Shown piece after piece: positions 43,725-54,204 of a stretch of 64,000 nt of DNA (the first letter of the stretch is position 1; the number at the start of each line of letters is the position of its first letter). The position numbers and the translations under genes were made by a program. The notes below the pieces were generated by a model that worked only from the letters and a program-made list of their open reading frames with translations, was not told where the DNA came from and did no database searches. The DNA comes from Macrosoma leucophasiata (taxonomy: Eukaryota; Arthropoda; Insecta; Lepidoptera; Hedylidae): assembly GCA_036365455.1 (NCBI GenBank), contig JAWQUS010000026.1, positions 10,124,001 to 10,188,000 of the forward strand, written 5' to 3'.

Positions 43725-43782
43725 ATTCTGTAAGGATTTTACGGTGATGGAAAAATAATGATTTAATTATTTATTGTAATAC
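43725..43782. repeat. 58-bp direct repeat, left copy
   Basis: ATTCTGTAAGGATTTTACGG to TTATTGTAATAC matches 45314-45371 at 55 of 58 positions. It flanks the Helitron-like fragment and mariner on the left. Confidence 0.85.
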
Positions 43783-43784
43783 CT

Positions 43785-44026
43785 GCTGACCCGGCAAACT
43801 TCGTATTGCCTCAGAATGAAATAATGTGTCAAAGGTTTGATAGATACGGACTATTTGTATGGGATAATAAAGTTGTGGTTTTTACTGTTTCCCTTCAATT
43901 TCTTCATATTTTCTCACCTTTTATACCTTCCCTTTTGGACTTCCAAAAATCATTTAAAACCAAAATTAGCCAAATCGGTCCAGTTCGAGTTTTAGCGAGA
44001 CTAACGAACAGCAATTGAATTTTATA
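43785..44026 (-). mobile_element. Helitron-like fragment
   Basis: CTGCTGACCCGGCAAACTTC at one end and AGCCAAATCGGTCCAGTTC then GACTAACGAACAGCAATTG near the other are standard blocks of a lepidopteran Helitron-like family. The mariner is inserted at its edge. Confidence 0.6.
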
Positions 44027-44028
44027 TA

Positions 44029-45304
44029 ATAGGTTGGGGAAAAAGTCTTTTCGCATTATAGTATGTATGAACTTGTAATAAAATCTCTTTGGCTGTAGTA
44101 TTTGTATCTGGCTGGTTTTGGTATCATTGAAAGTTAAAATTTTAAAGAACATAATTCCAAATTCAAATTAGGCAAATGTGTGATTTTCATTTGTTTTTCG
44201 TACTGTCAAGATGAGTGAATCTAATGAAGAAATTCGATACATTTTAAAATTTTACTACAAAAAAGGTAAAAATGCAACGCAAGCCGCGAAAAAAAATTGC
44301 GATGTTTATGGACCTAGTGCAGTGTCTGTGAGAGTAGCACAAATTTGGTTTAAGCGTTTTCAATCCGGAAATTTTGATGTCAAAGATGCACCTCGCTCTG
44401 GTCGCCCTATTACGGATAAAATGGATGCCATTTTTGAAAAAGTGGAGCAAGATCGACATATCAGTAGTTACGACGTAGCTGAAGAACTGAGAATTGATCA
44501 CAAAACAGTTTTGGCGCATTTGAAAAAAGCTGGGTACAAAAAAAAGCTCGATATTTGGGTACCTCACGAGCTCACTGAAAGAAACCTAATGAACCGTGTA
44601 CTCATTTGTGATTCTTTATTACGACGTAATGAAACCGAATCATTTTTGAAGAAGCTGATAACTGGTGATAAAAAGTGGATCACGTACGACGAGAACGTGC
44701 GAAAAAGGTCGTGGTCAAAGGCTTCACAGACTGTGGCGAAACCCGGGTTAACTCGCAATAAGGTGATTTTGTGTGTGTGGTGGGATTGGAAGGGCATTAT
44801 TCATTATGAGCTATTACCACCAGGCAGGACTATCGATTCTGAACTCTACTGCGAACAACTGATGAGATTAAAGCAAGAAGTTGAGAGAAAGCGGCCGGAA
44901 CTGATCAACAGAATGGGTGTAGTGTTTCATCATGATAACGCTAGACCTCACACATCTATAGCCACTCAGCAAAAATTAAGAGAGTTTGGCTGGGAGGTGT
45001 TAATGCATCCGCCGTATAGTCCTGACCTTGCACCTTCAGATTTCCACCTGTTTCGGTCTCTTCAGAATTCTTTATGCAATGTTAGGTTAACATCACGAGA
45101 GGACTGCCAAATCCACTTGTCGCGGTATTTTGATGAGAAGTCCCAAAATTTTTATAGCAATGGGAGCATGTCCCTACCTACAAGATGGCAAAAGGTTATC
45201 GAACGAAATGGTACATACATACTTTAGTTAAATTTAAATAAACTATATTAAAAAATGTTTTGAATTATCTTAAAAAATGCTAAGAAACTTTTTCCCCAAC
45301 CATA
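44029..45304 (+). mobile_element. mariner element, full length
   Basis: A 1276-bp element with TA on both sides (44027-44028, 45305-45306). Terminal inverted repeats begin ATAGGTTGGGGAAAAAG on the left and TATGGTTGGGGAAAAAG on the right (read inward). They enclose a single uninterrupted transposase gene. Size, TA target and one-gene layout are standard for mariner. It is closely similar to the deleted copy at 26124-27231. Confidence 0.95.
44211..45227 (+). CDS. mariner transposase (intact frame)
   Basis: 338 residues, normal mariner length (about 340-350), starting at the first ATG after the left inverted repeat. The N-terminal half holds two helix-turn-helix regions that bind the terminal repeats, with VAQIWFKRFQSGNF at 42-55 and the linker-like RSGRPI after it. 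WVPHELTERN is at 116-125. The catalytic triad fits D,D34D: D153 in TGDKKW, D242 in HHDNARPH and D277 in YSPDLAPSD. The enzyme cuts and pastes the element into TA sites in the nucleus. Two oddities: K replaces the usual E after D153, and three residues (GQA in the other copy) are missing near position 170. The frame is open, but activity is uncertain. Confidence 0.93.
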   Translation: MSESNEEIRYILKFYYKKGKNATQAAKKNCDVYGPSAVSVRVAQIWFKRFQSGNFDVKDAPRSGRPITDKMDAIFEKVEQDRHISSYDVAEELRIDHKTVLAHLKKAGYKKKLDIWVPHELTERNLMNRVLICDSLLRRNETESFLKKLITGDKKWITYDENVRKRSWSKASQTVAKPGLTRNKVILCVWWDWKGIIHYELLPPGRTIDSELYCEQLMRLKQEVERKRPELINRMGVVFHHDNARPHTSIATQQKLREFGWEVLMHPPYSPDLAPSDFHLFRSLQNSLCNVRLTSREDCQIHLSRYFDEKSQNFYSNGSMSLPTRWQKVIERNGTYIL

Positions 45305-45313
45305 TATACCTAG

Positions 45314-45371
45314 ATTCTGTAAGGATTTTACGGCGATGGAAAAATTATGATTTAATAATTTATTGTAATAC
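45314..45371. repeat. 58-bp direct repeat, right copy
   Basis: Second copy of 43725-43782, ten bases beyond the mariner's right end. Confidence 0.85.
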
Positions 45372-45380
45372 TCTTTAAAA

Positions 45381-45442
45381 GACTAAACATATATTTAATG
45401 CGAATGTGGATGGTTACAGGAAGCCCACGAAGATTTAGGGAC
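45381..45442 (+). pseudogene. Non-LTR family X scrap
   Basis: GCGAATGTGGATGGTTACAG with GACTAAACATATATTTAATG before it matches the NANVDGCR region of the family X tail. Only about 60 bases remain, with indels. Confidence 0.6.
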
Positions 45443-45800
45443 ATTATTTTCTTCGTTGATGACATTGGGACGACAGATAGCCAGAAAACGAGATTGTCCC
45501 TACCAAAGCGGGATGTATGGACACGTGAGTCTAAACACGTCGCCAGTCGCTTACAGTGAATTACGTAATGGATTTCCTCTAGCATAACGTGTCAACTGTC
45601 TGGGACAAAATGAACCTGAACGATGTGGTCCAGTTAGGGTTGACAATATTTAAAAGACCATAATATAGTACCTATTTTTGGATTATAGGGCATAAATTTT
45701 ACTAAATGAATTTTACTACAACTAGCAACTAGAAAAATAATACCATGCTTTCATCGCCTGTTTAAACCAATTTTCGAAAAATGAACTATTCCCGTTTTCG
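45443..45800. other. No feature seen
   Basis: AT-rich, unassigned DNA. Confidence 0.35.
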
Positions 45801-46065
45801 AACTCCTCCAAATTTCATTAAAATCAGTTCAACCGTTTTGAAGTGACAGTGGAGGATAGTATACCTATTATGTTTACCTACCTGTATACCTAGGTAGGTA
45901 TACATAATCGGTATACTATCCTCCACTGTCACTTCAAAACGTTTGAACTGATTTTAATGAAATTTGGAGGAGTTGTATACCTAGGTAGGTATACATAATC
46001 GGTATACTATCCTCCACTGTCACTTCAAAACGTTTGAACTGATTTTAATGAAATTTGGAGGAGTT
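45801..46065. repeat. Inverted plus tandem 91-bp repeat
   Basis: Two identical 91-bp units in direct order (45884-45974, 45975-46065) are preceded by the same sequence inverted (45801-45890, a few mismatches). The unit contains GTATACCTAGGTAGGTATAC, itself palindromic, and ends TTGGAGGAGTT. The unit text (GATTTTAATGAAATTTGG) is Helitron-like in flavour. Confidence 0.85.
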
Positions 46066-46535
46066 CGTATGGTTGGCAACCCTGTGTCACTGCCGTCGTT
46101 TTGGCGCTTACAACATTCAAATAGATAGATTTATGAATGATAGTCAAATGAATAATATGTTATAACGGAATAGGTACAACCTATGTTTATTGAGAAAAGT
46201 TGTTCCATTTTTGGATTGAATACACTCTTAAATTAATATATCTATTTATACCTATCTCACATAAACGGGAGCGTATTCAGCCCATCAAAAAAAATCGGGT
46301 TACTTTTATCCCAAGCAGGTGTTAGATTTGGAATTGATTAAATTCATTGTTTACGTTCGTACCCGCGGTCAATGCCAAAAGTCAAACGGTATCGCACTAA
46401 ACAAAATAAATGAATGACGATCGAATTCCCTGAGCGTCATTTCCAGTAATTTTATCATTAAACCAGTGGGATTCCCCTCTTATTCATCTTCTCTTATATT
46501 ACAAAGCCACTGATACACGCTAATCACGCTGCTTG
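46066..46535. other. No feature seen
   Basis: AT-rich, unassigned DNA. Confidence 0.35.
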
Positions 46536-46543
46536 TTTGTGCC

Positions 46544-46864
46544 CATAGAGCAACTCGGCCCACCGGCCGCGGCGGACCGGAGGGGAGTAGCCATAGCGTA
46601 GAGCTTATTACCGATACAAAACAGTCTGTAATTTTTTGCGGGGGGAAATACGCGTGACACACACTCGCACTACAAATATCGTCTATTACTACGAAACTCA
46701 CACCTTGACTTTAAAAAATACATAAACAATTGCACACACACATTTGAATATCTGGGCCTGTCGCCCATAGGACCATTTTGGTCTTGCACTTTGACAGAGG
46801 GGAAAGCCTGCATATGGCTACTCCCCTCTGGTCCACCGCGGCCGGTGGCCCGTGTTGCTCTGTG
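46544..46864 (+). mobile_element. hAT-type MITE, copy 3 (best preserved)
   Basis: A 321-bp non-coding element. Terminal inverted repeats of about 50 bp read CATAGAGCAACTCGGCCC from the left and CACAGAGCAACACGGGCC from the right. TTTGTGCC is duplicated exactly at 46536-46543 and 46865-46872. An 8-bp duplication and CANAG ends fit the hAT superfamily; no hAT transposase is present in the window. Confidence 0.9.
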
Positions 46865-46872
46865 TTTGTGCC

Positions 46873-47045
46873 TTTATCTTTATGTCTGGTCTGCCTCACG
46901 GCTTTATTATTCCGTAATTTTAAGGGTCTCATACAAATATTAATTATTTATTATTTTACAAACTCAACATTAATTAAGTTTATTGTATTAACGATTACGG
47001 GTTAGATTCCGGTAATTAATAAATTGACTGACGTTAGACAGTGAT
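46873..47045. other. No feature seen
   Basis: Short AT-rich interval after the MITE. Confidence 0.3.
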
Positions 47046-47049
47046 GGTG

Positions 47050-47465
47050 GTAAGTGGCAACACCTAACGCAATAAACTTGTCAAAGCGACCTTTGAATGA
47101 CGTTTGGAAAACGCAGAACAAGCTGAAAGGTATTTTCCGAGGAGCGAACATTGGGAATTTCACGTCTTCCAGAAAATTAATGAGAAATGCCGCTTACGAC
47201 CATTCGCGATCGCACCTCGTTTCCACAATACGTCGGCGCGCCCGCGACTCGCTCGCCCGACATCTAATGACTCTACACGAACTCTTAAAACTATGGTTGT
47301 CCCACTCGATTGCGCAACAAATCGCAGCCGTTGTCCTTTTCTACCCGGGCGCGGTACGGCAACGCGCCGCTCCAACCCGGATAAATTACATCCTATTAAC
47401 TCCGTTCCGGTACTCGATTTACGCTTTAATGTCGCCAACTGTAAGGATTAAACTTGCATAAGACC
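47050..47465. other. Region open in several frames, function unknown
   Basis: Two plus frames (47054-47461, 47104-47451) and one minus frame (47160-47438) are open through a locally GC-richer stretch. None contains a domain I recognise, and none has convincing splice or polyadenylation context. Possibilities are a unique regulatory region or a remnant exon. Confidence 0.3.
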
Positions 47466-49055
47466 GTTTGTTTTCTCGTAAATGTTTACCTTAGACTTTA
47501 TAGCTTTTAATATAAAGTCGCGAATCGAATCGTGGCGCGTCGATCGGCCGTTCCGGTTTCGTTGGCGATTATTAATTCCCTGTCAAATAAAGGGGCCGCT
47601 CACTTGGGCGTGCGTGTTGGTGCAAATTTCTGCCATACTTCGGAATCGGTAGTGATTATTTTTTGCCGGTCGGACTGAATTCGCAGACTTTTAGAGCACT
47701 ATTTATTTTCGGTGGAATGTCCGTCTCTTGGCTTCTAATTAGGCGATGTAATAGCGCTAAGATGCATGTTGGCCGGTTTTTGTAACGATCATCGGATCGT
47801 AAACAGTTACATTGTAGGGAGGGATAGCGATAAATCAACCGCACGTTTCAACTATGACTAAATAAACGTATGATTCACTGACACAGGGATATATAATAAG
47901 AATATCTGTCAAAAGTAAACTGAAGAGTGAGATGAAATGATGTTTTAAGGATCACATTGATCTGTAATACTTTATTGATGGAAGAAAGAATTAAGAACTG
48001 AATGAATTTGAGATAATTATTTAGGTATGGTAATCATTGGCGCTCGGAATTATTTCTAGGTGTACAATTTGCTGGAGATCGAAAAGAACTTTCCTTGAGG
48101 AAGCAATCTATACATACCTATAGGTAATAAAACTGTAACTGCATTATGTCTGTTTAACGCGATATTAATGAAAAAGTTAAGAAGGGTGGGTTGCTAGTCT
48201 GCTGGCCCTACCAGTACCTACCTACATGCATTTTTTTTTAATTTTGTATGTCTGTCTGTATGTTTGTACGCGCATCATGGAAAAAGTACGTAGTATGAAA
48301 TCAGAAGCGAATCACACTTACAAAGTTTAAAGTCTAACTTAAAAACTGGTGAATGACTTAACACAGTAGGTACAATAGGCGGCCTCATCGCTATATGAGC
48401 GATTTCTACCAGACAACCTTTTGGTAAAGGAAAAGATGTGATAGAAAATGGATAGGGGTGTACACTGTAGGTACATACTGAAAAATACGTATATACTTTG
48501 GTTCTAACCAAGTAACTGATTGGAAATTAAATTTTTAGACGTATTCGTCATCGATATTTTCACTGTAGATTTATTTAAAATAATTTGTTGTTGTTAATGT
48601 TTCCTAATTTTCACTTCATGTTCCAACTTAAAAAAATATATGGACTTTAATAACAGCAAATGTAAAAAAAAATTATGTAAATTTCTCATAGTTCACCTTC
48701 GTGTAGATTGAACCAGAAATGACAGAGTTACCATGAAACCGCTGTCCTCATAAATAATGGTTTGTTCTACCCCAAAACAAAGAGGTACAACTTGTTTGTG
48801 CATGTTTGCTACCATAGATGTTATCTTCCCTGGTACAATTTGACCTCATTTTTATTCAGCACCCGGCCTCCGACGGGATCCGGACATTTCGAACGCATTA
48901 GGATTTCATAGGGTTCCCTAAATCAAAAGGGAAGCGGGACTACTTCTTGTTTTGGCCTATCAAAAGCTTTCGCAACTAGCATCAAGTTTTATTAAAATGT
49001 AGAGTCGTAAGAAATGGTTTTAAATTTGATTTTAGGTATCAGGGTAGATATTTTT
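47466..49055. other. Unassigned, partly balanced composition
   Basis: 47500-47800 has higher GC than most of the window and no recognisable repeat, consistent with unique or conserved non-coding DNA. The rest is AT-rich. No gene called. Confidence 0.35.
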
Positions 49056-49156
49056 ATAATCTACTTGCCGATAAATATGGTAGTGTTCAGCGCTATCGGT
49101 ACCAGTGAGGTGTGTAATGTACGACTGTATGTCAGTTTACTACTTTCATTACTTAT
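49056..49156 (+). repeat. Family A, old internally deleted copy
   Basis: AATCTACTTGCCGATAAAT and GTAGTGTTCAGCGCTATCGG, then TTTACTACTTTCATTACTTA. The middle is lost. Confidence 0.6.
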
Positions 49157-49252
49157 GAATATGGCATAAGTAGATTAAAAATGTTTACTAAAATTGTATT
49201 ATTTTTTTATTTTAACTGTTATCGTGCCATTATCTATTTTAGGGTTGTTGAG

Positions 49253-49372
49253 GAAGTGATTATGAGGAAGAGGAGGAGGAAGAGGAATTGTGATGCGCCA
49301 ATTTAGAGGATGCGGAGGAAGAGGATATTTTTATGAGGAAGAGGATGCGGATGAGGAAGAGGAAGCAGATGA
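49253..49372. repeat. GA-rich low-complexity tract
   Basis: Imperfect GAGGAAGAGG repeats. The E-rich and L/P-rich frames on either strand here come from this tract. Confidence 0.85.
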
Positions 49373-49735
49373 CATAATAATAATAGCAACCCTTGAAACG
49401 TCCCACTGCTGGGCACGAGTCTCTCCCCTTCTTGATAGGAGGTCTGGAGCTTACTCCACCACGCTGCTCCAATGCGGGTTGGTGGAGTTACTTGCAAGGG
49501 TTAGTGGCCAACCCGCTGTCGGATGTTTTCAAACCGCCCATAAAGCCTCCGACAAGGTTTAACGACTGCTATCTGTCGATAGCAACCGGGACCGTCGGCG
49601 TCCTGCTCTCCGAAGCACGAAAATGCGCATTTTAATTTGCCACTAGTGGTCACCCGTCACACACCCGACCGCACCCGTATCGCTTAATCGAGTAGATCGC
49701 TTGCGTTCTACACCAGCCGGGAGGCCTAGCGCGCT
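49373..49735 (-). repeat. GCAGTGGGAC-type repeat, full copy
   Basis: Minus copy with the tail ATTATTATTATGTC and the blocks CCAGCAGTGGGACGTTTC and GGAGCAGCGTGGTGGAGTAA. It is collinear with 31665-32010 with indels. Confidence 0.7.
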
Positions 49736-49777
49736 ACAGAAAGATGAGAAGAGGATGATACGAAGTTATAAATACTA

Positions 49778-50004
49778 GCGGACCAAACCTAAAATCCGCT
49801 GTCCTGTCTGTATCTACTTAACTAAGTATATATATATACACAAAAAATAATTAAAAGAGCATTTTGTAGTGGTTGGTCCACTACAAAATGCTCTTTTAAT
49901 TATTTTTACTATGAATCTAAAATCTAAACCATTCTCAAAACACATACGATAAAGAATCATCAAAATTGGTCCAGCAGTTAAGGACGAGTTCAGTGACATA
50001 TCTA
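49778..50004 (-). mobile_element. Helitron-like element with internal hairpin
   Basis: On the minus strand it ends GTCCGCTAG and contains CTGGACCAATTTTGATGATT, standard family blocks. The centre is occupied by a perfect hairpin (49843-49907). Confidence 0.5.
49843..49907. other. Perfect 30-bp inverted repeat
   Basis: Arms 49843-49872 and 49878-49907 are exact complements separated by TTGGT. The arm includes AAAAGAGCATTTTGTAGTGG. Any RNA read across it would form an uninterrupted 30-bp hairpin. Confidence 0.9.
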
Positions 50005-51172
50005 CACAACGACATTGCTAAGGCACTTCTCGCGAAACTTCCATCCTACGGTCTTCCCGAGAGGCTATGCAACTGGACAGCCAGCTTTCTGTTTGAGCGT
50101 TATATACAAGTCTTAGTTGACTGTCAGCGCTCAGACAGACTACCTATCAACGCTGGTGTGCCGCAAGGCTCTGTGCTATCTCCCACGCTTTTTCTTCTGC
50201 ACATCAATGAAATGTTGGAGCAAAATTCTAATTTTCATTGCTATACCGATGATAGTACGGGATATGTACACTACACTAGCCGTGCAAATGCCCCTCGGAC
50301 ACTTATCGAGGAAAGAAGGACTAGACTTGTGTCTGAAATCGAGCACTCTCTGGAGAGGGTCTCGGATTGGGATCGACTTAATTTAATGCAGTTCAACCCC
50401 TCGAAGACACAAGTCTGCACGTTCACCGCTAAAAAACGCCATGCATTGTAGCACCACAGTTCCAGGGCATTCCGATCGCCGTTGGTAAGAGTATCGGTAT
50501 CCTGGGCGTTGACATATCGAACGAAGTGCAATTCTTGAGTCACATTGAGTGTAAGACCAAGTTGGCATCCAAAAAGCTAGGGGTCCTTAACAAAGCCAGG
50601 CAGTATTCACTTTGACTTCGGGGCAGCTACTACTACTCATACTGATTTGTATGCGGAGCCCCAAAATACTAGCTTGGTCAACTTGACTCCCTACAAAAAC
50701 GCGCCGTTCGTATTGTTAACGATTCAGGACTTACTGACAGGCTCGAACTTCTGAGCCTACGCAGAGACATTGGGAGTATGTGAGTGTTGTACCGTCTCTA
50801 CAATGGTGAGTGCACTGCTGAACTGTTTGACATGGTGCCACCATCTATTTTCCTACACCGTACTACCCGCCCAAGAGAGAAGTTCCACCCACACCGACTG
50901 GACACCTGGCAGTGCTCAACGGTGCGGTTTTCACGTTCGTTCTTGCCCAGAACGTGTAAATTGTGGAACGAACTTCCCTCTTGAGGTGTTCCCTAGGTGC
51001 TACATTAAGAGGTTCTTAAAAGATGGCGTCAAAAGAGTCCTTCAGGACTGGCAGCGCGTTGGCAACTCCCCTGGTGTTGCAAATGTTCATAGGCGACGGT
51101 GACCACTTTCCATCCGGTGGCCCGTCTGCTTGTCTGTCAACCTACAGACATTAAAAAATCACACGCACACCA
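50005..51172 (+). pseudogene. Non-LTR reverse transcriptase, truncated and frameshifted
   Basis: It starts inside the RT domain (KALLAKLPSYGLPERLCNW), so the endonuclease half is missing. RT motifs present are AGVPQGSVLSPTLFLLHIN and the catalytic box CYTDDST, where the usual YADD has become YTDD. The first frame stops at 50449-50451. Homology continues in other frames as SIGILGVDIS, KLASKKLGVLNKARQY, LYRLYNGECTAELFD and RFSRSFLPRTCKLWNELPS, up to the stop at 51100-51102. A short A-rich 3' end follows. The style is CR1/Jockey-like, as commonly seen in Lepidoptera. It is clearly dead. Confidence 0.85.
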
Positions 51173-51755
51173 AAAAAAAGATGAGTGAATGACACAATTT
51201 AATTTAGGATTTGAAATGAAAATAAGAATGCAGTCTTTATTTCTTTGTTAATTAGGTATTTAAGTCGAATATTATTAATCAAAATAAAAGAATTGAATAC
51301 TATTCATCAAAAATTATTTTAAACAGGGAGGTAATTTTTTATAAAAAAAATATTTGGACGCTGTTTCCCCAACAACCGGTTTATATATAAAAGTCGTTTG
51401 CTGGTACATTTGATGGAAGAGAAGATACCTCCCGGACTATAATGCTCGTTTGTCACTTTCAGTATTCGAGTAATTATTTTGCTTTACTTTCTGTAAACTT
51501 ACCCGATTCCAGTTCATCCGGGTTTTGTACAGAAATGTTCACAACGACCGTGGCACGAATTGAGATTTTCACGATACGGAGAGTATTTCATAATTGACCG
51601 CGTTCCCGGTTTTATTGGGAATTTCAATTTAAATGTAACCATTGGTGAAATTGAAATTGTTACGTGCCGCATTTGGTGCCGTACGTTTTATTAGAGTCGG
51701 CTACTTAATTCGTCGTGGAAATTAAATTATAGAATCAATCGGAACATTTAATTTA
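51173..51755. other. No feature seen
   Basis: AT-rich, unassigned DNA. Confidence 0.35.
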
Positions 51756-51756
51756 C

Positions 51757-52028
51757 CTGCCTCAGTAGCATAGTGGTAGCAGGCCACGACTACTAAGCTG
51801 GGGTCATGGGTTCGATTGCCTAGTCGGAGCCTATTAGAGATAACGATGTGAAATCATTTATATAGGGTTTTTAAGTTTCCTAGTACCTCGGAGTTTGGTA
51901 ATGTGCCCGGCGATTTCAATAGGATCGCCATCTGTTACATGGACCAAAACGAGGGTGTTTACATGTATGCTTGTATGCATGTATTTACCTCTGCCTACCC
52001 CTTTGGGGGTAGGCGTTAAGTTACATTT
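51757..52028 (+). repeat. SINE-1, full-span copy
   Basis: It starts CTGCCTCAGTAGCATAGTGG (A-box), has the B-box GGGTTCGATTGCC, the GGAGTTTGGTAATGTGCCCG body, and ends GGTAGGCGTTAAGTTAC. Small deletions in the body; complete from head to tail. Confidence 0.85.
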
Positions 52029-52589
52029 TTGATATCTGATACAGTATTAAATCAACGTAATCAAGCTTATATTCACAATGATATCAAGTGACATTACGCT
52101 TCTAAACAATTTTGTATTTTAAGACCAACGACAACAAAAGACAATGAAAAACAGCTCAAATGCTCGATACGAAACCACATAAACGACATCACTTTTTTTT
52201 TCGGTGTTTGAAAATAACACGTCGCACACAATGTAGGTTTCATCAACATTTATTTAATTTTTTTTTTTAATGTTACGACAAATATAGGTGTACATATCAA
52301 AATCAAAGACGATCAAAATTCGTTAGAAAATATTACAAAATAACTTAAACTTGATAGAAAGCTAAATTTCTTTCAGTATCAAATCTAAATATGTATTATA
52401 CAACTATGTATTAGAACATATACTGAATATTGTTTAAGTTTAGTTACAGTAATGAGAGATCAGAAAACAACGAAAGATGTGATACAAAAACAAAACAATC
52501 ATAAATAGACATGATATTTATTACCTTTGATATAAAACGGGCTCTATTAATTCGGTTTCGATAATCCAATATTGGCAATTATATTATAG
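52029..52589. other. No feature seen
   Basis: AT-rich DNA with two poly-T tracts; unassigned. Confidence 0.35.
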
Positions 52590-54030
52590 GTGAGTAAACC
52601 GAGCCTACGCATGCGGGGTTAGGTATGTGAAAGCCCTTTAAAGGTGAGAGATCCTGACAGGTTCACCTACCCTAATATCGGTGTGACCTGCGTGGGCAAA
52701 GTTTATAGAAAAGTGTCTGTGTTATAAGAAAAGTTCTTTGCGATTCAATGTACTAATTCACTCCTTCAGAAAAGAAATGGGCACAAGCAAAAAGATCGCC
52801 CACTTTTACCCTTGAACTTCCTCACGATTTGTTGTTGTCGTGTAATAAAAGGTCAGTCTTTTGGCCTGTGTAGGTGTCTCAAGTAGAAACGGAGGTCTTA
52901 ATGCAGTTTTATGGCTCGTCTTATGATCGATTTCAATAAATTAAAACTCGTACTGTAAAGTAGCATAATTATGCGTCTTAAAGGTGAGGTTCGCCTACCC
53001 TGGTGTCAACGTGACCTGCGTGGGCAGAGTATAAAGAAATGTGTCAGTGTGAGAAGAAAAGTTTAGTTTCGTTGTAGGTAATGTATTTTTAATTCACCTT
53101 TTCATAAATATATGCACAATGAATCAGGTGACCCTTTTACGCTAGACTTTCCTTTCGCTATGCTATATTCGGGTAATAAAAGCAGCCCATTAGTCTGTAG
53201 GTAGGCTGACATAAAAACAGAGATCTGTGTTGCTAGTCCTATGGTTAATGATAATCTTTCTTATAACAAATCTGTCGTGCAGCAAAGCGTAGCGTTGGTA
53301 CGTGAAGTTCCTTAAAACTGAAATCTTAGCAGGTTCACCTACCCTGGTGTCGACGTGACCTGCTTCGGCAGAGTTTGTGGGCTTTTCAGTGTTTTAAGGA
53401 AATTGCTTGCGTTGTAATGTTTTTTAGGGGCAGTCGGGTAGGCAGAGAGCGTGGAGCGTGCTTCTTCTACATTCATCTTCTCTACTGTCTATACGGACGA
53501 CTATTGAATTGACCCACCCTCGGACAGAACACGATCGATTCGGTCAAATTGATACTATAAGGGAACTCGCTTGATCATACGATGGTAATAAAAGACATAT
53601 TTTAATCGGTTTTGGATAAGCGATGAGTTCCCTGACTGTACCTACAGTACGCGCAAAACTTATATACGTCCGTGAAGTTGGAAGTAGCTCCGAAGAAGGC
53701 GGTTTTATTTTTAAGAAGACAGAAGAGATACGCTAGGAGGAAAGTATTGCAGTAGTAGCTTTCATCAGACCAAAATTGAACATACCTTTTTTGGTCTGTG
53801 TGGTCGTCGCTGACTATGAGACTGCAACAAAATTTACCCAGGCAACTTCAACTTTCAAACTAAAACTTCAACTCAGTGGCGTTTAAGTTTGACACGTACG
53901 GTTCTCGTAGAACGTAGAACCTCCTACGTAGATTTTCATACACGTTAACATACTGAACGGTATTAGTTTGTCGCTACCGGCCTACGCACACGTGGGTGAC
54001 CTTTAAAGGTGAACTGAAAAATTTGCAGTG
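52590..54030. repeat. Diverged tandem array, period about 330-345 bp
   Basis: Three units share a core of AGGTTCACCTACCCTGGTGT followed by GTGACCTGCGTGGGCAGAGT. The cores begin near 52659, 52987 and 53331. Between them, CACTTTTACCCTTGAACTTC-like and GTAATAAAAG-like blocks also recur in order. A partial fourth unit at 53975-54020 carries CCTACGCACACGTGGG and GGTGACCTTTAAAGGTGAAC. Non-coding. An inserted family X scrap lies at 53425-53550. Confidence 0.7.
53425..53550 (-). pseudogene. Non-LTR family X scrap
   Basis: GGGTAGGCAGAGAGCGTGGA and CACCCTCGGACAGAACACG match the family X C-terminus with several deletions. Confidence 0.6.
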
Positions 54031-54204
54031 CTCGCTGTAAGTAGTAGGTGTCATGTGGTATCGCTTTAATGAAAGATTTTACGACTTTATACGAGATAAG
54101 CGAAGTGAATCTCTCGCTTTGATAAAGTTACAGTGGACAACGAGACAATTTGGGCGGTATTTTAATATGTTATCGACCTACCTACACACAAAATTGGAGA
54201 TTTT

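Noticed and set aside
49260..49562. Overlapping frames rich in E/D or S on both strands.
   Set aside because: They come from the GA-rich tract and the adjoining GCAGTGGGAC-type repeat.
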